Source: Sharpea azabuensis DSM 18934
Lineage (GTDB): Bacteria; Bacillota_I; Bacilli_A; Erysipelotrichales; Coprobacillaceae
Assembly (NCBI RefSeq): GCF_000702165.1
Contig: NZ_JNKU01000017.1
Coordinates: forward strand, 1-46,911
Reading direction: 5' to 3'
DNA length: 46,911 nt
The notes beneath the pieces are model-generated. The model did not search any database, had not been told where the DNA came from, and saw nothing but the letters and a program-made list of their open reading frames with translations. The position numbers and the translations under genes were made by a program. Position 1 is the stretch's first letter; every line of letters begins with the position of its first letter. Below are positions 16,557 through 25,362 of the stretch, in pieces.

Positions 16557-17415
16557 ATCTTTTCTCCTTTATCTCTTTGACTTCTTTTAAAAAGCTGAGG
16601 TAGTGCACATAACGATCTTTTGCAATCTCGCCATCTTCAACAGCTTTTTTTACAGCACAATAAGGTTCTTTGTCATGCAGGCATCCTCTAAACTTACAAG
16701 ACTCTGATAATCTTCTAAAATCATGATAGCTAACTGCTAACTCTCTTGGCTCCATTTCTAATTCCAACGAAGAAAAGCCAGGTGTATCAGCAACATAACC
16801 ATCATGCATTTTAATGAGTTCAACATGTCTTGTTGTATGCTTGCCTCTGCCAAGGGCATCCGATATTTCATTTGTTTCAATATGCAAATGGATATCCAAG
16901 GCATTGAGCAGTGAACTCTTGCCAACACCAGATTGCCCTGTCACAACTGTCACCTTATCCTTCAGCACAGCTTTTACTTCATCAATACCTATATGTTCTT
17001 TGCTTGAAACAAATATTACCTGATAGTCATGATAATCCTCCTTGATCTTTTCTATCAAGCTTTGATCAAGATCGATTTTCGTAATAACAATGACTGGTTT
17101 GACATTCTTGTGTTCAACATTCGCTAAAAAGCGATCAAGCAACAAGCTATCAAAATCAGGATGTGTAATGGAAAAGACAAGTAGTGCCTGATCAATATTA
17201 CTCACCGGTGGACGCGTAAGCTGATTTTTGCGTTTGTCGATTGTCTTAATATAACCTTCGTTATTTTCATCAATCTCAAAATCACAAATATCCCCGACCA
17301 CTGGTTTCATATTCTCTTTCCTAAACTTTCCTCTTGCCCTACATGTGTAAAGTTGATTCTGACTTTCTACATAATAAAAACCTGCTAATGATTTAATAAT
17401 TCTGCCCTGCAGCAT
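16549..17415 (-). CDS. rsgA: Ribosome small-subunit biogenesis GTPase RsgA
   Basis: A 288-aa circularly permuted GTPase acting in 30S maturation. It has an N-terminal OB fold (about 1-65). The motifs come in permuted order: G4 TKID (112-115), G1 GQSGVGKS (160-167), G3 DTPG (210-213). A zinc-binding C-terminal knuckle uses Cys240, Cys245, His247 and Cys253. AGGAGAAGAT precedes the ATG, 14 bases after prkC. In Bacillus the homologous cpgA sits in the same place and its product is a PrkC substrate. Confidence 0.97.
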   Translation of the reverse strand: MLQGRIIKSLAGFYYVESQNQLYTCRARGKFRKENMKPVVGDICDFEIDENNEGYIKTIDKRKNQLTRPPVSNIDQALLVFSITHPDFDSLLLDRFLANVEHKNVKPVIVITKIDLDQSLIEKIKEDYHDYQVIFVSSKEHIGIDEVKAVLKDKVTVVTGQSGVGKSSLLNALDIHLHIETNEISDALGRGKHTTRHVELIKMHDGYVADTPGFSSLELEMEPRELAVSYHDFRRLSESCKFRGCLHDKEPYCAVKKAVEDGEIAKDRYVHYLSFLKEVKEIKEKRYG

Positions 17416-17429
17416 ATCTTCTCCTATTC

Positions 17430-19373
17430 CTAATTTGTCTTGTTTCCAGTATTCGTATTTTCCGATGGTGTATTCGTCGTATTGTCTGAATTTGTTGAAC
17501 CATTATTGCCATTTGTACCACTCGAATTATTGTTATTGTTATTTGTTGTATTTGTATTGTTGTTATTATTACTGTTGTTGTTGCCATTATTTGTAGTACC
17601 TGCATTATTGTCTGGATTTTCAGTTGGCGTTTTAACTTCCGGTTTATGGTCGTAATAGTTCAAAGTGATTTCAACACCCTTTTTATTAACCTGTGTATAA
17701 GGCTCAATAGACTGTGATATCACCGTATTGATTGACATCGTATTGATGACATTAGGATCAGTAGGTTCAGCAAGTACTGAAAGGTTGACCTTAAAGCCTA
17801 GTCTTTGTAATGTCGTCTTGGCATTTTCAATATTTTCGCCACGAAGATTAGGGACGGTTATAATAACGCCCTTTGAGACAGTCAAAGTAATTGTTTTATC
17901 TTTTTCATTTGGGTCTATCTTTTCACCTTTTGAAATAGATTGATCAATAACGACATCCTTACTAAATGCTTCATCTGTTTGATAGTATGTCTTTACACTA
18001 AAGCCTTGTTTTTCAAGTTCTTTACGTGCTTGTGAGAGTTTTACCCCCGTATAGTCCTTCATCACTTGATACTTTCCAGAAGATACTGTTAGCTTGATGG
18101 TACTGCCTTTCTTGATTCTTTTATTGGCAAGTGGATCTGTTTCAATAACATAGCCTTTCGCATAATCATCACTCAGTTCCTCATCAATATCACTATCAAT
18201 CTTGTATCCCTTTTCCTTTAATAGAGCGATGGCTTCCGCCTTCTTCATGCCTACAACATTAGGCATTGTTAAACTTTGATTGCTGTTTATATAGACAACA
18301 ATACCAATCACTAAAGCAAGAAGAGCGATAACACCTGCCCCAATCATTTTCTTTTTACGGGAGCTTTGTTTCTTAGCCTTTTGTTCATTTAATCTTGTAA
18401 CTCTTGTTGTTCTTGTTTCTTTTGGTTCAATTTCAGCAGGTTTCTCTTCTTCCTGTTCTTCTAATTCAGGTTTCTTAAAAAACTGCGTTTCACCAGCAAT
18501 GATAGTTGGTTCATCCGTTGGCAAATCAAAAGTCAGTTTTGGCTCATCCGGTCTTGATAAACATGTCTCCAAATCTTCAAGCATCTCATCAGCTGAAGCA
18601 TAGCGATCTTTGACATTCTTTGCTGTTGCCTTAATGATGATATTCTCAACCGATTGTGGAATGCTTGGATTGAATTCACGCACCGATGGAATTTCATCAC
18701 GCATGTGCTTTAAGGCAATATTGACAGGTGATTCACCATTAAATGGCACCTCACCACGCAACAGCTCATAGAACACGATACCAAGAGCATAGATATCGGA
18801 TTGGACGGTAGCTTTTTCCCCACGGGCTATTTCAGGAGCCAAATAATGCAATGATCCCATCACAGTATCCGTCTCAGTGACTTGCGAAAGTGACGATATA
18901 GATGCTATACCAAAATCAGCAATCTTCACCGTGCCACTATCCGTAACTAAAATATTCTGTGGTTTCAAGTCACGATGAATAATGCCATGGTGATGGGCAT
19001 CCGCCGTTCCTGCAACAACTTGCTTCATAATATCAATTGCTTCTACATGATGTAAGGCACCACGCTTGTAAAGCAGGTTTTTTAATGTCTGTCCACGAAC
19101 ATATTCCATGACAATATAATACAATTCATCTTCTTCACCAACATCATAGATAGCGACGATATTGGGATGGCTCAAGGCTGCAGCCGCACTTGCCTCACGA
19201 TGAAAACGCGTAATATAGATTGGATCACCAGTTAATGAAGATCTCAAGATTTTCACAGCAACTGTACGCTTTAGAATCTGGTCTTCCGCTAAATAAACAT
19301 CTGCCATACCACCCTGACCAATCAAACGGATAAGGTGGTAGCGTCCTGCTAATACTCTTTCAACTTCACTCAT
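17430..19373 (-). CDS. prkC: PASTA-domain Ser/Thr kinase PrkC/StkP with Asn-rich tail
   Basis: A 647-aa membrane kinase sensing wall fragments. The cytoplasmic Hanks-type kinase domain (about 13-272) has a Gly-rich loop IGQGGMADVY, Lys41, HRDLKPQN (133-140) and DFG (153-155). An acidic linker and one membrane helix (343-362) follow, then three extracellular PASTA repeats (about 367-434, 435-501, 502-575). The last ~55 residues are almost pure Asn/Thr/Ser/Gly. The start is the ATG at 19371-19373 with AAGGAG upstream; it overlaps prpC by eight bases. The cognate phosphatase is the preceding gene. Confidence 0.96.
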   Translation of the reverse strand: MSEVERVLAGRYHLIRLIGQGGMADVYLAEDQILKRTVAVKILRSSLTGDPIYITRFHREASAAAALSHPNIVAIYDVGEEDELYYIVMEYVRGQTLKNLLYKRGALHHVEAIDIMKQVVAGTADAHHHGIIHRDLKPQNILVTDSGTVKIADFGIASISSLSQVTETDTVMGSLHYLAPEIARGEKATVQSDIYALGIVFYELLRGEVPFNGESPVNIALKHMRDEIPSVREFNPSIPQSVENIIIKATAKNVKDRYASADEMLEDLETCLSRPDEPKLTFDLPTDEPTIIAGETQFFKKPELEEQEEEKPAEIEPKETRTTRVTRLNEQKAKKQSSRKKKMIGAGVIALLALVIGIVVYINSNQSLTMPNVVGMKKAEAIALLKEKGYKIDSDIDEELSDDYAKGYVIETDPLANKRIKKGSTIKLTVSSGKYQVMKDYTGVKLSQARKELEKQGFSVKTYYQTDEAFSKDVVIDQSISKGEKIDPNEKDKTITLTVSKGVIITVPNLRGENIENAKTTLQRLGFKVNLSVLAEPTDPNVINTMSINTVISQSIEPYTQVNKKGVEITLNYYDHKPEVKTPTENPDNNAGTTNNGNNNSNNNNNTNTTNNNNNNSSGTNGNNGSTNSDNTTNTPSENTNTGNKTN

Positions 19374-20106
19374 TGACTTCAGCTCCTTCCACAAGAAGTA
19401 CACTGATGTTATCATAACCGCCAAGCATTCTTGCCTGTTGCAACATCGTGCTTGTCTTTTCTTTGACATTTGTTGTAAGTTCTAATATTTCTACAATTTC
19501 ATCATTATTTAAGGAATTGTAGAGCCCATCACTACAAAGCAATAAAGCATCAAAGTCACCACTGTATTTATGAAAAGAAATATTAAGAGGGGTCGTTACG
19601 CCAACAGCCTGGGAAAGAATATTCTTTTTAGGATGGTTCTTGGCCTGATTCGCTGTAAGATAGCCTTTCTTAACAAGATCATTTACCAATGTATCATCTT
19701 CAGTGATCTGAATAAGCTGGTGATTGCAGAAGATATAAGCACGACTGTCACCAACATGGGAGATATAAATATTTTCATCAACAACATAGGCTATAACAGC
19801 TGTCGTCCCCATGCCATCATATGCTTGATTGCCATTGGCTTCATGCTTGATGATATGATTCGCATGTTCAAGAATCTCAACAAAATAAGCCTTGATATCA
19901 GCGTCAGTAAAGAAAGGTGGATGCTTTGGAAAGCTCTTGATGAGATCTTCCCCACACAGTGAGCTTGCGACTTCACCAGCACGATGGCCACCCATGCCAT
20001 CACAAAGAACACAGAAGAACTCATTTTCACCCAGTACTACATAATTGACATAGTCCTGATTTGTTTCACGAACTCTGCCAATATCACTACCAGCATCAAT
20101 TTTCAT
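19366..20106 (-). CDS. prpC: PP2C-family protein phosphatase PrpC/Stp
   Basis: A 246-aa PPM phosphatase that reverses PrkC phosphorylation. Metal-binding motifs are visible: the N-terminal SDIGRVRETNQD, CDGMGGHRAGEVAS, SHVGDSRAY and CSDGLYNSL, with GGYDNISVLLV near the end. It overlaps rlmN by 11 bases upstream and prkC by eight downstream. Confidence 0.97.
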   Translation of the reverse strand: MKIDAGSDIGRVRETNQDYVNYVVLGENEFFCVLCDGMGGHRAGEVASSLCGEDLIKSFPKHPPFFTDADIKAYFVEILEHANHIIKHEANGNQAYDGMGTTAVIAYVVDENIYISHVGDSRAYIFCNHQLIQITEDDTLVNDLVKKGYLTANQAKNHPKKNILSQAVGVTTPLNISFHKYSGDFDALLLCSDGLYNSLNNDEIVEILELTTNVKEKTSTMLQQARMLGGYDNISVLLVEGAEVNE

Positions 20107-21139
20107 TATCTGTCATTCTCCCTTCTCGCTTTGCCCGCAACTGGCCACATGCGCCATCAATATCGCCACCATGTTCTTTTCTTAAAGTACAGTTAATATG
20201 CAGACGAATAAGTTCATCTTTAAAAGCCTGAATCTTACGATCCGATGCCTTCTCCAAGCCATTTTCAATGACTGTATTATATGGAATGAGATTGACATAG
20301 ACATTCAACCCTCTTAAATAATGGGCAAGCATTCTTGCATGTGTAACTTCATCATTAATACCTTTCAAGAGAATATATTCCAATGTGACACGACGATTAG
20401 TCTTATCAATATAATTGCTGATGGCAACTCTTAAATCATCCATATTGTATGTATTGTTGATAGGCATTAAGCGACTGCGGATTTCATCATTTGGCGCATG
20501 CAATGAAATGGCCAGATTTACCTGTAAACCTTCATTCGCAAATTTATTGATTCCAGGAATAAGACCACATGTCGATACACTGATATGTCTTGCCCCTATC
20601 GCTAAACCTTTTGGCTCATTAATTGTATAGATGAAATTCATCACATTATCATAGTTATCAAATGGCTCTCCAGTTCCCATAATAACAACATGGCTAATAC
20701 GTTCCTTGAGATCATGACTTACAGTCATCACCTGATTGACCATCTCACCACTTGTTAGATTGCGCTGTTTCTTCAAAAGACCTGAAGCACAGAACTTACA
20801 GCCCATGTTACAGCCAAGCTGACTTGTTACACAGAGCGACTTCCCATAAGGATGAATCATGAGCACTGTTTCAATAAGTCCACCATCTTCCAAGCGCAAA
20901 AGATATTTTGTTGTGCCATCTTTAGAAACCTGTTTTTCAACGATGTCTAAGTAATGCGAAGCAAACGTTGCTTTCAGCTTTGCACGTAAGTCTTTAGAAA
21001 GATTTGTCATTTCATCAAAATCATGAACATCCTTTGTATAAAGCCATTCATAGACCTGCTTAGCTCTAAAAGGTCTTTCACCGATTTCTTCAAAAGCATC
21101 ACTCATCTGTTTTGCTGTAAAGTCAAAAATTGATTTCAT
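20096..21139 (-). CDS. rlmN: Dual-specificity rRNA/tRNA adenine-C2 methyltransferase RlmN
   Basis: A 347-aa radical-SAM methyltransferase for A2503 of 23S rRNA and A37 of certain tRNAs. The CxxxCxxC cluster motif is CNMGCKFC (Cys110, 114, 117). Also visible are GTGEPFDNYDNV, the conserved Cys in STCG (methylation cycle) and the C-terminal GACGQLR cysteine. The start is the ATG at 21137-21139, which shares a base with the rsmB stop (TAATG). The in-frame start at 21160 would lie inside rsmB without a better ribosome binding site. Confidence 0.96.
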   Translation of the reverse strand: MKSIFDFTAKQMSDAFEEIGERPFRAKQVYEWLYTKDVHDFDEMTNLSKDLRAKLKATFASHYLDIVEKQVSKDGTTKYLLRLEDGGLIETVLMIHPYGKSLCVTSQLGCNMGCKFCASGLLKKQRNLTSGEMVNQVMTVSHDLKERISHVVIMGTGEPFDNYDNVMNFIYTINEPKGLAIGARHISVSTCGLIPGINKFANEGLQVNLAISLHAPNDEIRSRLMPINNTYNMDDLRVAISNYIDKTNRRVTLEYILLKGINDEVTHARMLAHYLRGLNVYVNLIPYNTVIENGLEKASDRKIQAFKDELIRLHINCTLRKEHGGDIDGACGQLRAKREGRMTDNEN

Positions 21140-22377
21140 TATCTCTTCCTCATCAAACACATATAGAAACCATCACTATGATACTGATAAGGGAGAATGG
21201 TACGCTCTTCAAGCACTTCCATATCAGGATGTCTGTGAATAAAATTTTCTATCTGTTTTTCATTTTCTTTCTTATTTAAAGTACACGTACTATATACCAT
21301 CTTACCACCATTCTTCAATAAATAGTACGCATTTTCCAGTAATTTGGCTTGCAATGGGATAATTTCGTCCATTGCACTTGAGTCATGATACTTGATTTCT
21401 GGCTTTCTCGCAAGCACACCTAATCCTGAGCATGGTCCATCAAGCAAGATGGCATCATATTGTTTATCTAGCGTATCCTTAAGCGTTGTACTATCAGCAG
21501 TGTGGGTTGTAATATTTGTGACATGTAATCGTTTGATATTATCCTGAATAAGCTTTTCTTTATGCCTATAAAGATCATAGACATCAATATGTCCAGTATT
21601 ATGCATCAGGGCAGCTAGATGCGTTGTCTTGCTTCCTGGCGCACCGCACATATCAAGCACTTCACTTCCTTCATCAGGATTCAATAGCCTTGCTACCATT
21701 TGACTGCTTTCATCCTGAATGGTTACCTTTCCTTTTTTAAAAGCATCTGTTGCAGCAATATTGCCTCCCTCATAAAGCACGCCATCCTCGCTCAGATTAC
21801 CCTTTTGAAAATGCTCATCTTCTTCTAAGAGCTCTTTCCGGCTGATGACAAGCGTATTGACACGACCACTTCTTAAAGGCACCTGGTTATCAGCTTCCAG
21901 AATTTTAATGGTCTCCATTTCACCATATTGCTTCTTAAACATCTTGACTAACCAGAGCGGATGTGAAGTACGAAGTGCGAGCTGTTCATCCTCGCTCAAG
22001 CCTTCAAGATTTATTTCACTTTGAAAAGCATTACGTAATACCGCATTAATAAAAGATGCTGTTCGTATCCCTTTCACCTTTTTGGCTAAATTGACCAATT
22101 CATCCACAATGGCATAATCCGGAATATCCATGAAATAATGTTCATATAGTCCTATTAGGAGTATTGTCTTTTCACTTACTTTTACCTTTTTCACAAATTT
22201 CTTAAGCTGATATTCTAAAAGCAAGGCATTTTGCAATGTGCCATAAACAATGCGGGTAATACGATTCTTCATATGACGATCCATATCCGGTGTTAACGCC
22301 TTGTTTAATGTAATATTTAAATAACTACCTTCCTTAAAATAAGCAAGCAATATGTTATAAGCTATTTCCTGTTCCAT
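21139..22377 (-). CDS. rsmB: 16S rRNA cytosine-967 C5-methyltransferase RsmB
   Basis: A 412-aa SAM-dependent methyltransferase with an N-terminal NusB-like RNA-binding domain (about 1-135) and a C-terminal Rossmann methyltransferase. SAM motif: EVLDMCGAPGSKTTHLA. Catalytic cysteines are in LDGPCSGLG and YSTCTLNKKENE. The start is the ATG at 22375-22377, one base after the priA stop. There is no Shine-Dalgarno, so expression probably depends on coupling to priA. The def and fmt genes that lie between priA and rsmB in Bacillus are absent. Confidence 0.95.
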   Translation of the reverse strand: MEQEIAYNILLAYFKEGSYLNITLNKALTPDMDRHMKNRITRIVYGTLQNALLLEYQLKKFVKKVKVSEKTILLIGLYEHYFMDIPDYAIVDELVNLAKKVKGIRTASFINAVLRNAFQSEINLEGLSEDEQLALRTSHPLWLVKMFKKQYGEMETIKILEADNQVPLRSGRVNTLVISRKELLEEDEHFQKGNLSEDGVLYEGGNIAATDAFKKGKVTIQDESSQMVARLLNPDEGSEVLDMCGAPGSKTTHLAALMHNTGHIDVYDLYRHKEKLIQDNIKRLHVTNITTHTADSTTLKDTLDKQYDAILLDGPCSGLGVLARKPEIKYHDSSAMDEIIPLQAKLLENAYYLLKNGGKMVYSTCTLNKKENEKQIENFIHRHPDMEVLEERTILPYQYHSDGFYMCLMRKR

Positions 22378-22378
22378 A

Positions 22379-24565
22379 TTATATTGCGGTATACGGGTTA
22401 AAATCGCATACCAATGCCACCTTTCTTGTTTTATGATTGTAAAAGTCATCAAGCTGATTAAGTACTTTAAATACCTCATCAGCCTGTTTATATTTAATCA
22501 TGATCCGCATCCGATAAATATCTTGAAGCTTATAAATAGTAAGCTTTGCAGGACCAAGAATACGCACTTGATGAAGCTGACGAACAAGATAGTCCTTAAT
22601 ATCACTTGCCGCCTTTTCTACATCTTCTTCTCTAGCCGACTGTATTGTCAGTGCGACGAGATGACAATATGGCGGATAGTATGCCAATTTCCTAAATTTC
22701 ATTTCTTCATTATAGAAGGAACGATAGTCAGCTTTAGCCCCATCAACAATAGCATAGTGATCTGGATTATAGGTTTGAATGACGACCGTGCCAGTTTTCT
22801 TGCCTCTGCCGCTTCTGCCACCCACTTGTGCTAATAGATCAAAGGTTCTTTCACTAGAGCGGTAATCAGGAATGGCTAAAGTCAAATCTGCATTTAATAC
22901 ACCGACAAATGTGACATTCTCAAAATCAAGCCCTTTGGCAATCATTTGTGTGCCTAGAAGAATATTGGCTTCCTGCTTTTCAAATGCTTCAAGCAATCGT
23001 ACATGATCATTCTTATTTCTTGTTGTATCATAATCATAACGAATGATCTTTGCATTGTAAAAGCGCTGATGAAGCTCTTCTTCAATACGCTGTGTACCAA
23101 TGCCAATTCGTTTTAAGGCACTTGAATGACAATGTGGACAATGGCTAATCATGGGTACTGTGTAGCCGCAATAATGACATTTTAAGCTATTCTCACTTTT
23201 ATGATAGGTCAATGTCACATCACAATGAGGGCATTTTACAACCTCTCCACAGTCTTCACATTTCACAAATGATGCATAACCGCGCTTATTCAATAATAGA
23301 ATAGCTTGTTCGCCTTTTTCTAAAGTTTGTTCAAGCCGCTCTTCCATCAACCGACTTAACAGTCCATAATGATTAGCTTTTGCTTCTTGTGCCATATCTA
23401 CAATAGTACATGCTGGCAATGGCTTTTTATTAATTCTTTCTGGAAGCTCATAGAGATCATAGACACCTTTCAAAGCTCTTGCATAGCTTTCTACACTTGG
23501 TGTAGCACTACCTAACACAATATTGGCATGATGATACTTTGCTCGCATTTTCGCAATGGTCAATGTTGCATATCTAGGTGCTGACTCTTGTTTGTAGGAG
23601 GCATCATGTTCTTCATCCATAATAATCAAGCCAATATTCATCAGCGGTGCAAAGATTGCCGAACGCGCCCCAACAACAATATGAACCTCTCTCGCAGCAA
23701 TTCGGCGATATTCATCATAGCGCTCCCCCTCGGATAAGCGCGAATGAAAAATTGCAACATCATCACCAAAGCGTTCTTTGAAAATAGCAACCATCATCGG
23801 TGTTAAGGCAATTTCGGGAACAAGCATAATGACATTCTTATTTTCAGACAGCATTCTTTTAGTAAGCGCTAAATAGATTTCTGTTTTTCCCGAACCAGTC
23901 ACCCCATGAATGAGACTAATTCTTTCGCTTCTTGCCATTATCCCATCAACAATATCTTGTTGTTGCTTTGTTAGAGTGATGGCATGATGTTCTTGTGTTG
24001 ATGAGATTTGGGGAATACGCTTGATTTCCTGATCATAGATTTCTACGAGCCCTTGTTCGACTAAGCCTTTTAAAGGTGAAGAAGAATATGGCAAATCCTT
24101 AACAAAGTGAATGCCCGGTGTCAAGAGATATTGATAAAGAGCTTTTTGTGTTTTGGTTGTAGCTTCACCTTTTTGAATAATACGTGCAGCTTTTTGACTC
24201 TTAATAGCAACACTCTTGCCGCTTTTTGGTTTCAGGGCTTTAGGTAACATAGCTTGCAGACAGACAATCTGACTTGTGATATAAAGCTTGCTCATCTGCT
24301 CTGACAAAGCAACAAGTTCTTTGTTAAGAAGAGGCTTATCATCAATAACTTCAAGAATATAGTTATAGCGAAAGCCATCACGCAAGGCGAGTTCTTTTGA
24401 AGAAAGATTGGTATACTGGCACCCTAAGCTATAGCCAATAAGTTTTTGATGATTGAACATCACCCGGACACGAACCCCCTCCATCACTTCATTATTGGAT
24501 AGATAGGAAAATGGCTGCGATAAACGATTGGTTCCATGTTCAATTAATACACTTACAATATACAT
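22379..24565 (-). CDS. priA: Primosomal replication helicase PriA
   Basis: A 728-aa superfamily 2 helicase restarting collapsed replication forks. N-terminal DNA-binding domain (about 1-110); Walker A GVTGSGKT (221-228) and DEEH box (317-320). The cysteine-rich zinc module (CEDCGEVVKCPHC.., CHYCGY.., CPHC, about 430-475) and the C-terminal motifs GRSGRG and QTYNPDHY are present. AGAGGGGAG precedes the ATG. First gene after the gmk terminator, so it may start a transcript running to thiN. Confidence 0.97.
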   Translation of the reverse strand: MYIVSVLIEHGTNRLSQPFSYLSNNEVMEGVRVRVMFNHQKLIGYSLGCQYTNLSSKELALRDGFRYNYILEVIDDKPLLNKELVALSEQMSKLYITSQIVCLQAMLPKALKPKSGKSVAIKSQKAARIIQKGEATTKTQKALYQYLLTPGIHFVKDLPYSSSPLKGLVEQGLVEIYDQEIKRIPQISSTQEHHAITLTKQQQDIVDGIMARSERISLIHGVTGSGKTEIYLALTKRMLSENKNVIMLVPEIALTPMMVAIFKERFGDDVAIFHSRLSEGERYDEYRRIAAREVHIVVGARSAIFAPLMNIGLIIMDEEHDASYKQESAPRYATLTIAKMRAKYHHANIVLGSATPSVESYARALKGVYDLYELPERINKKPLPACTIVDMAQEAKANHYGLLSRLMEERLEQTLEKGEQAILLLNKRGYASFVKCEDCGEVVKCPHCDVTLTYHKSENSLKCHYCGYTVPMISHCPHCHSSALKRIGIGTQRIEEELHQRFYNAKIIRYDYDTTRNKNDHVRLLEAFEKQEANILLGTQMIAKGLDFENVTFVGVLNADLTLAIPDYRSSERTFDLLAQVGGRSGRGKKTGTVVIQTYNPDHYAIVDGAKADYRSFYNEEMKFRKLAYYPPYCHLVALTIQSAREEDVEKAASDIKDYLVRQLHQVRILGPAKLTIYKLQDIYRMRIMIKYKQADEVFKVLNQLDDFYNHKTRKVALVCDFNPYTAI

Positions 24566-24621
24566 ACCTAGCTCCCCTCTATTTTTCTCATTCTATCATA
24601 TTTTTATCAAATACAAAAATC

Positions 24622-24652
24622 AGAAACAAAAAAACTAGGCATATACCTAGTT
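24622..24652 (-). terminator. Terminator of gmk
   Basis: A stem AACTAGG/CCTAGTT (24633-24639 with 24646-24652) with seven T residues following on the minus strand. It overlaps the gmk stop codon. Confidence 0.88.
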
Positions 24653-25210
24653 AATATTGTGACGAATAATATCTGCTATTTCATTAGCTGCCTGCTCAAC
24701 AGTATTATTCACAACGACATGCTTATAGCTGTCTTTTGTTTTGATTTCACGTTCAGCTTTGGCAAGTCTTTCCTGCATGACGCTTTCTGCTTCTGTCTTG
24801 CGACCACGGATTCTTCTTTCAAGTTCTTCCATTGATGGTGGTACCAAGAAAATTGTTAGGGCTTCTGGAACCTTTTCCATAACCTGGAGTGCTCCCTGCA
24901 CTTCAATTTCTAAGACAACATTTTTCCCTTCTTCAAGCATTTCTTCGACTTTGTCTTTAGGTGTGCCATATGAATTGCTGACAAACTGAGCATATTCCAA
25001 GAAGCCATCCTCTTGAATCTTTTGATTAAATGTTGCCTGATCAACGAAATAATAATCAACTCCATTGACTTCCCCAGGGCGTGGCTTGCGGGTTGTCATC
25101 GAAATGGAATATGCTAAGTTTAAATCATTCATCTTAAATAATTGTTCTCGAACTGTCCCTTTGCCTACACCACTAGGACCACTCAGAATAATTAATGTAC
25201 CTCTCTTCAT
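24647..25210 (-). CDS. gmk: Guanylate kinase
   Basis: A 187-aa enzyme phosphorylating GMP to GDP. P-loop GPSGVGKGT (11-19), GMP-binding MTTRKPRPGEVNGVDYYF, and the ILVPP-type and R-rich lid region follow. The start is the ATG at 25208-25210 after GAGGAGGAAG. A TTG-initiated longer frame would start inside that ribosome binding site. Divergent from rqcH. The rpoZ and coaBC genes that follow gmk in Bacillus are missing here. Confidence 0.97.
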   Translation of the reverse strand: MKRGTLIILSGPSGVGKGTVREQLFKMNDLNLAYSISMTTRKPRPGEVNGVDYYFVDQATFNQKIQEDGFLEYAQFVSNSYGTPKDKVEEMLEEGKNVVLEIEVQGALQVMEKVPEALTIFLVPPSMEELERRIRGRKTEAESVMQERLAKAEREIKTKDSYKHVVVNNTVEQAANEIADIIRHNIN

Positions 25211-25236
25211 GGGCTTCCTCCTCAATCTTTTAAGAC

Positions 25237-25265
25237 ATTATAAAAAGAATAACATCTAATTACAA
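25237..25265 (-). promoter_or_regulatory. Promoter of gmk
   Basis: Minus-strand TTGTAA (25260-25265), 17-bp spacer, TATAAT (25237-25242). Confidence 0.8.
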
Positions 25266-25362
25266 CTTATTTATAACATCCTCGACAAATTCCTAATCAT
25301 CGCAAATAGAAACCTTAGGCGACAAGAAAGATTTATGATATACTGCCCTAGAGGTGATTGAA

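Noticed and set aside
17393-17655. Low-complexity frames (Ile/Thr- and Leu/Val-rich) over the prkC 3' end
   Set aside because: They are alternative-frame readings of the Asn-codon tract, not genes.
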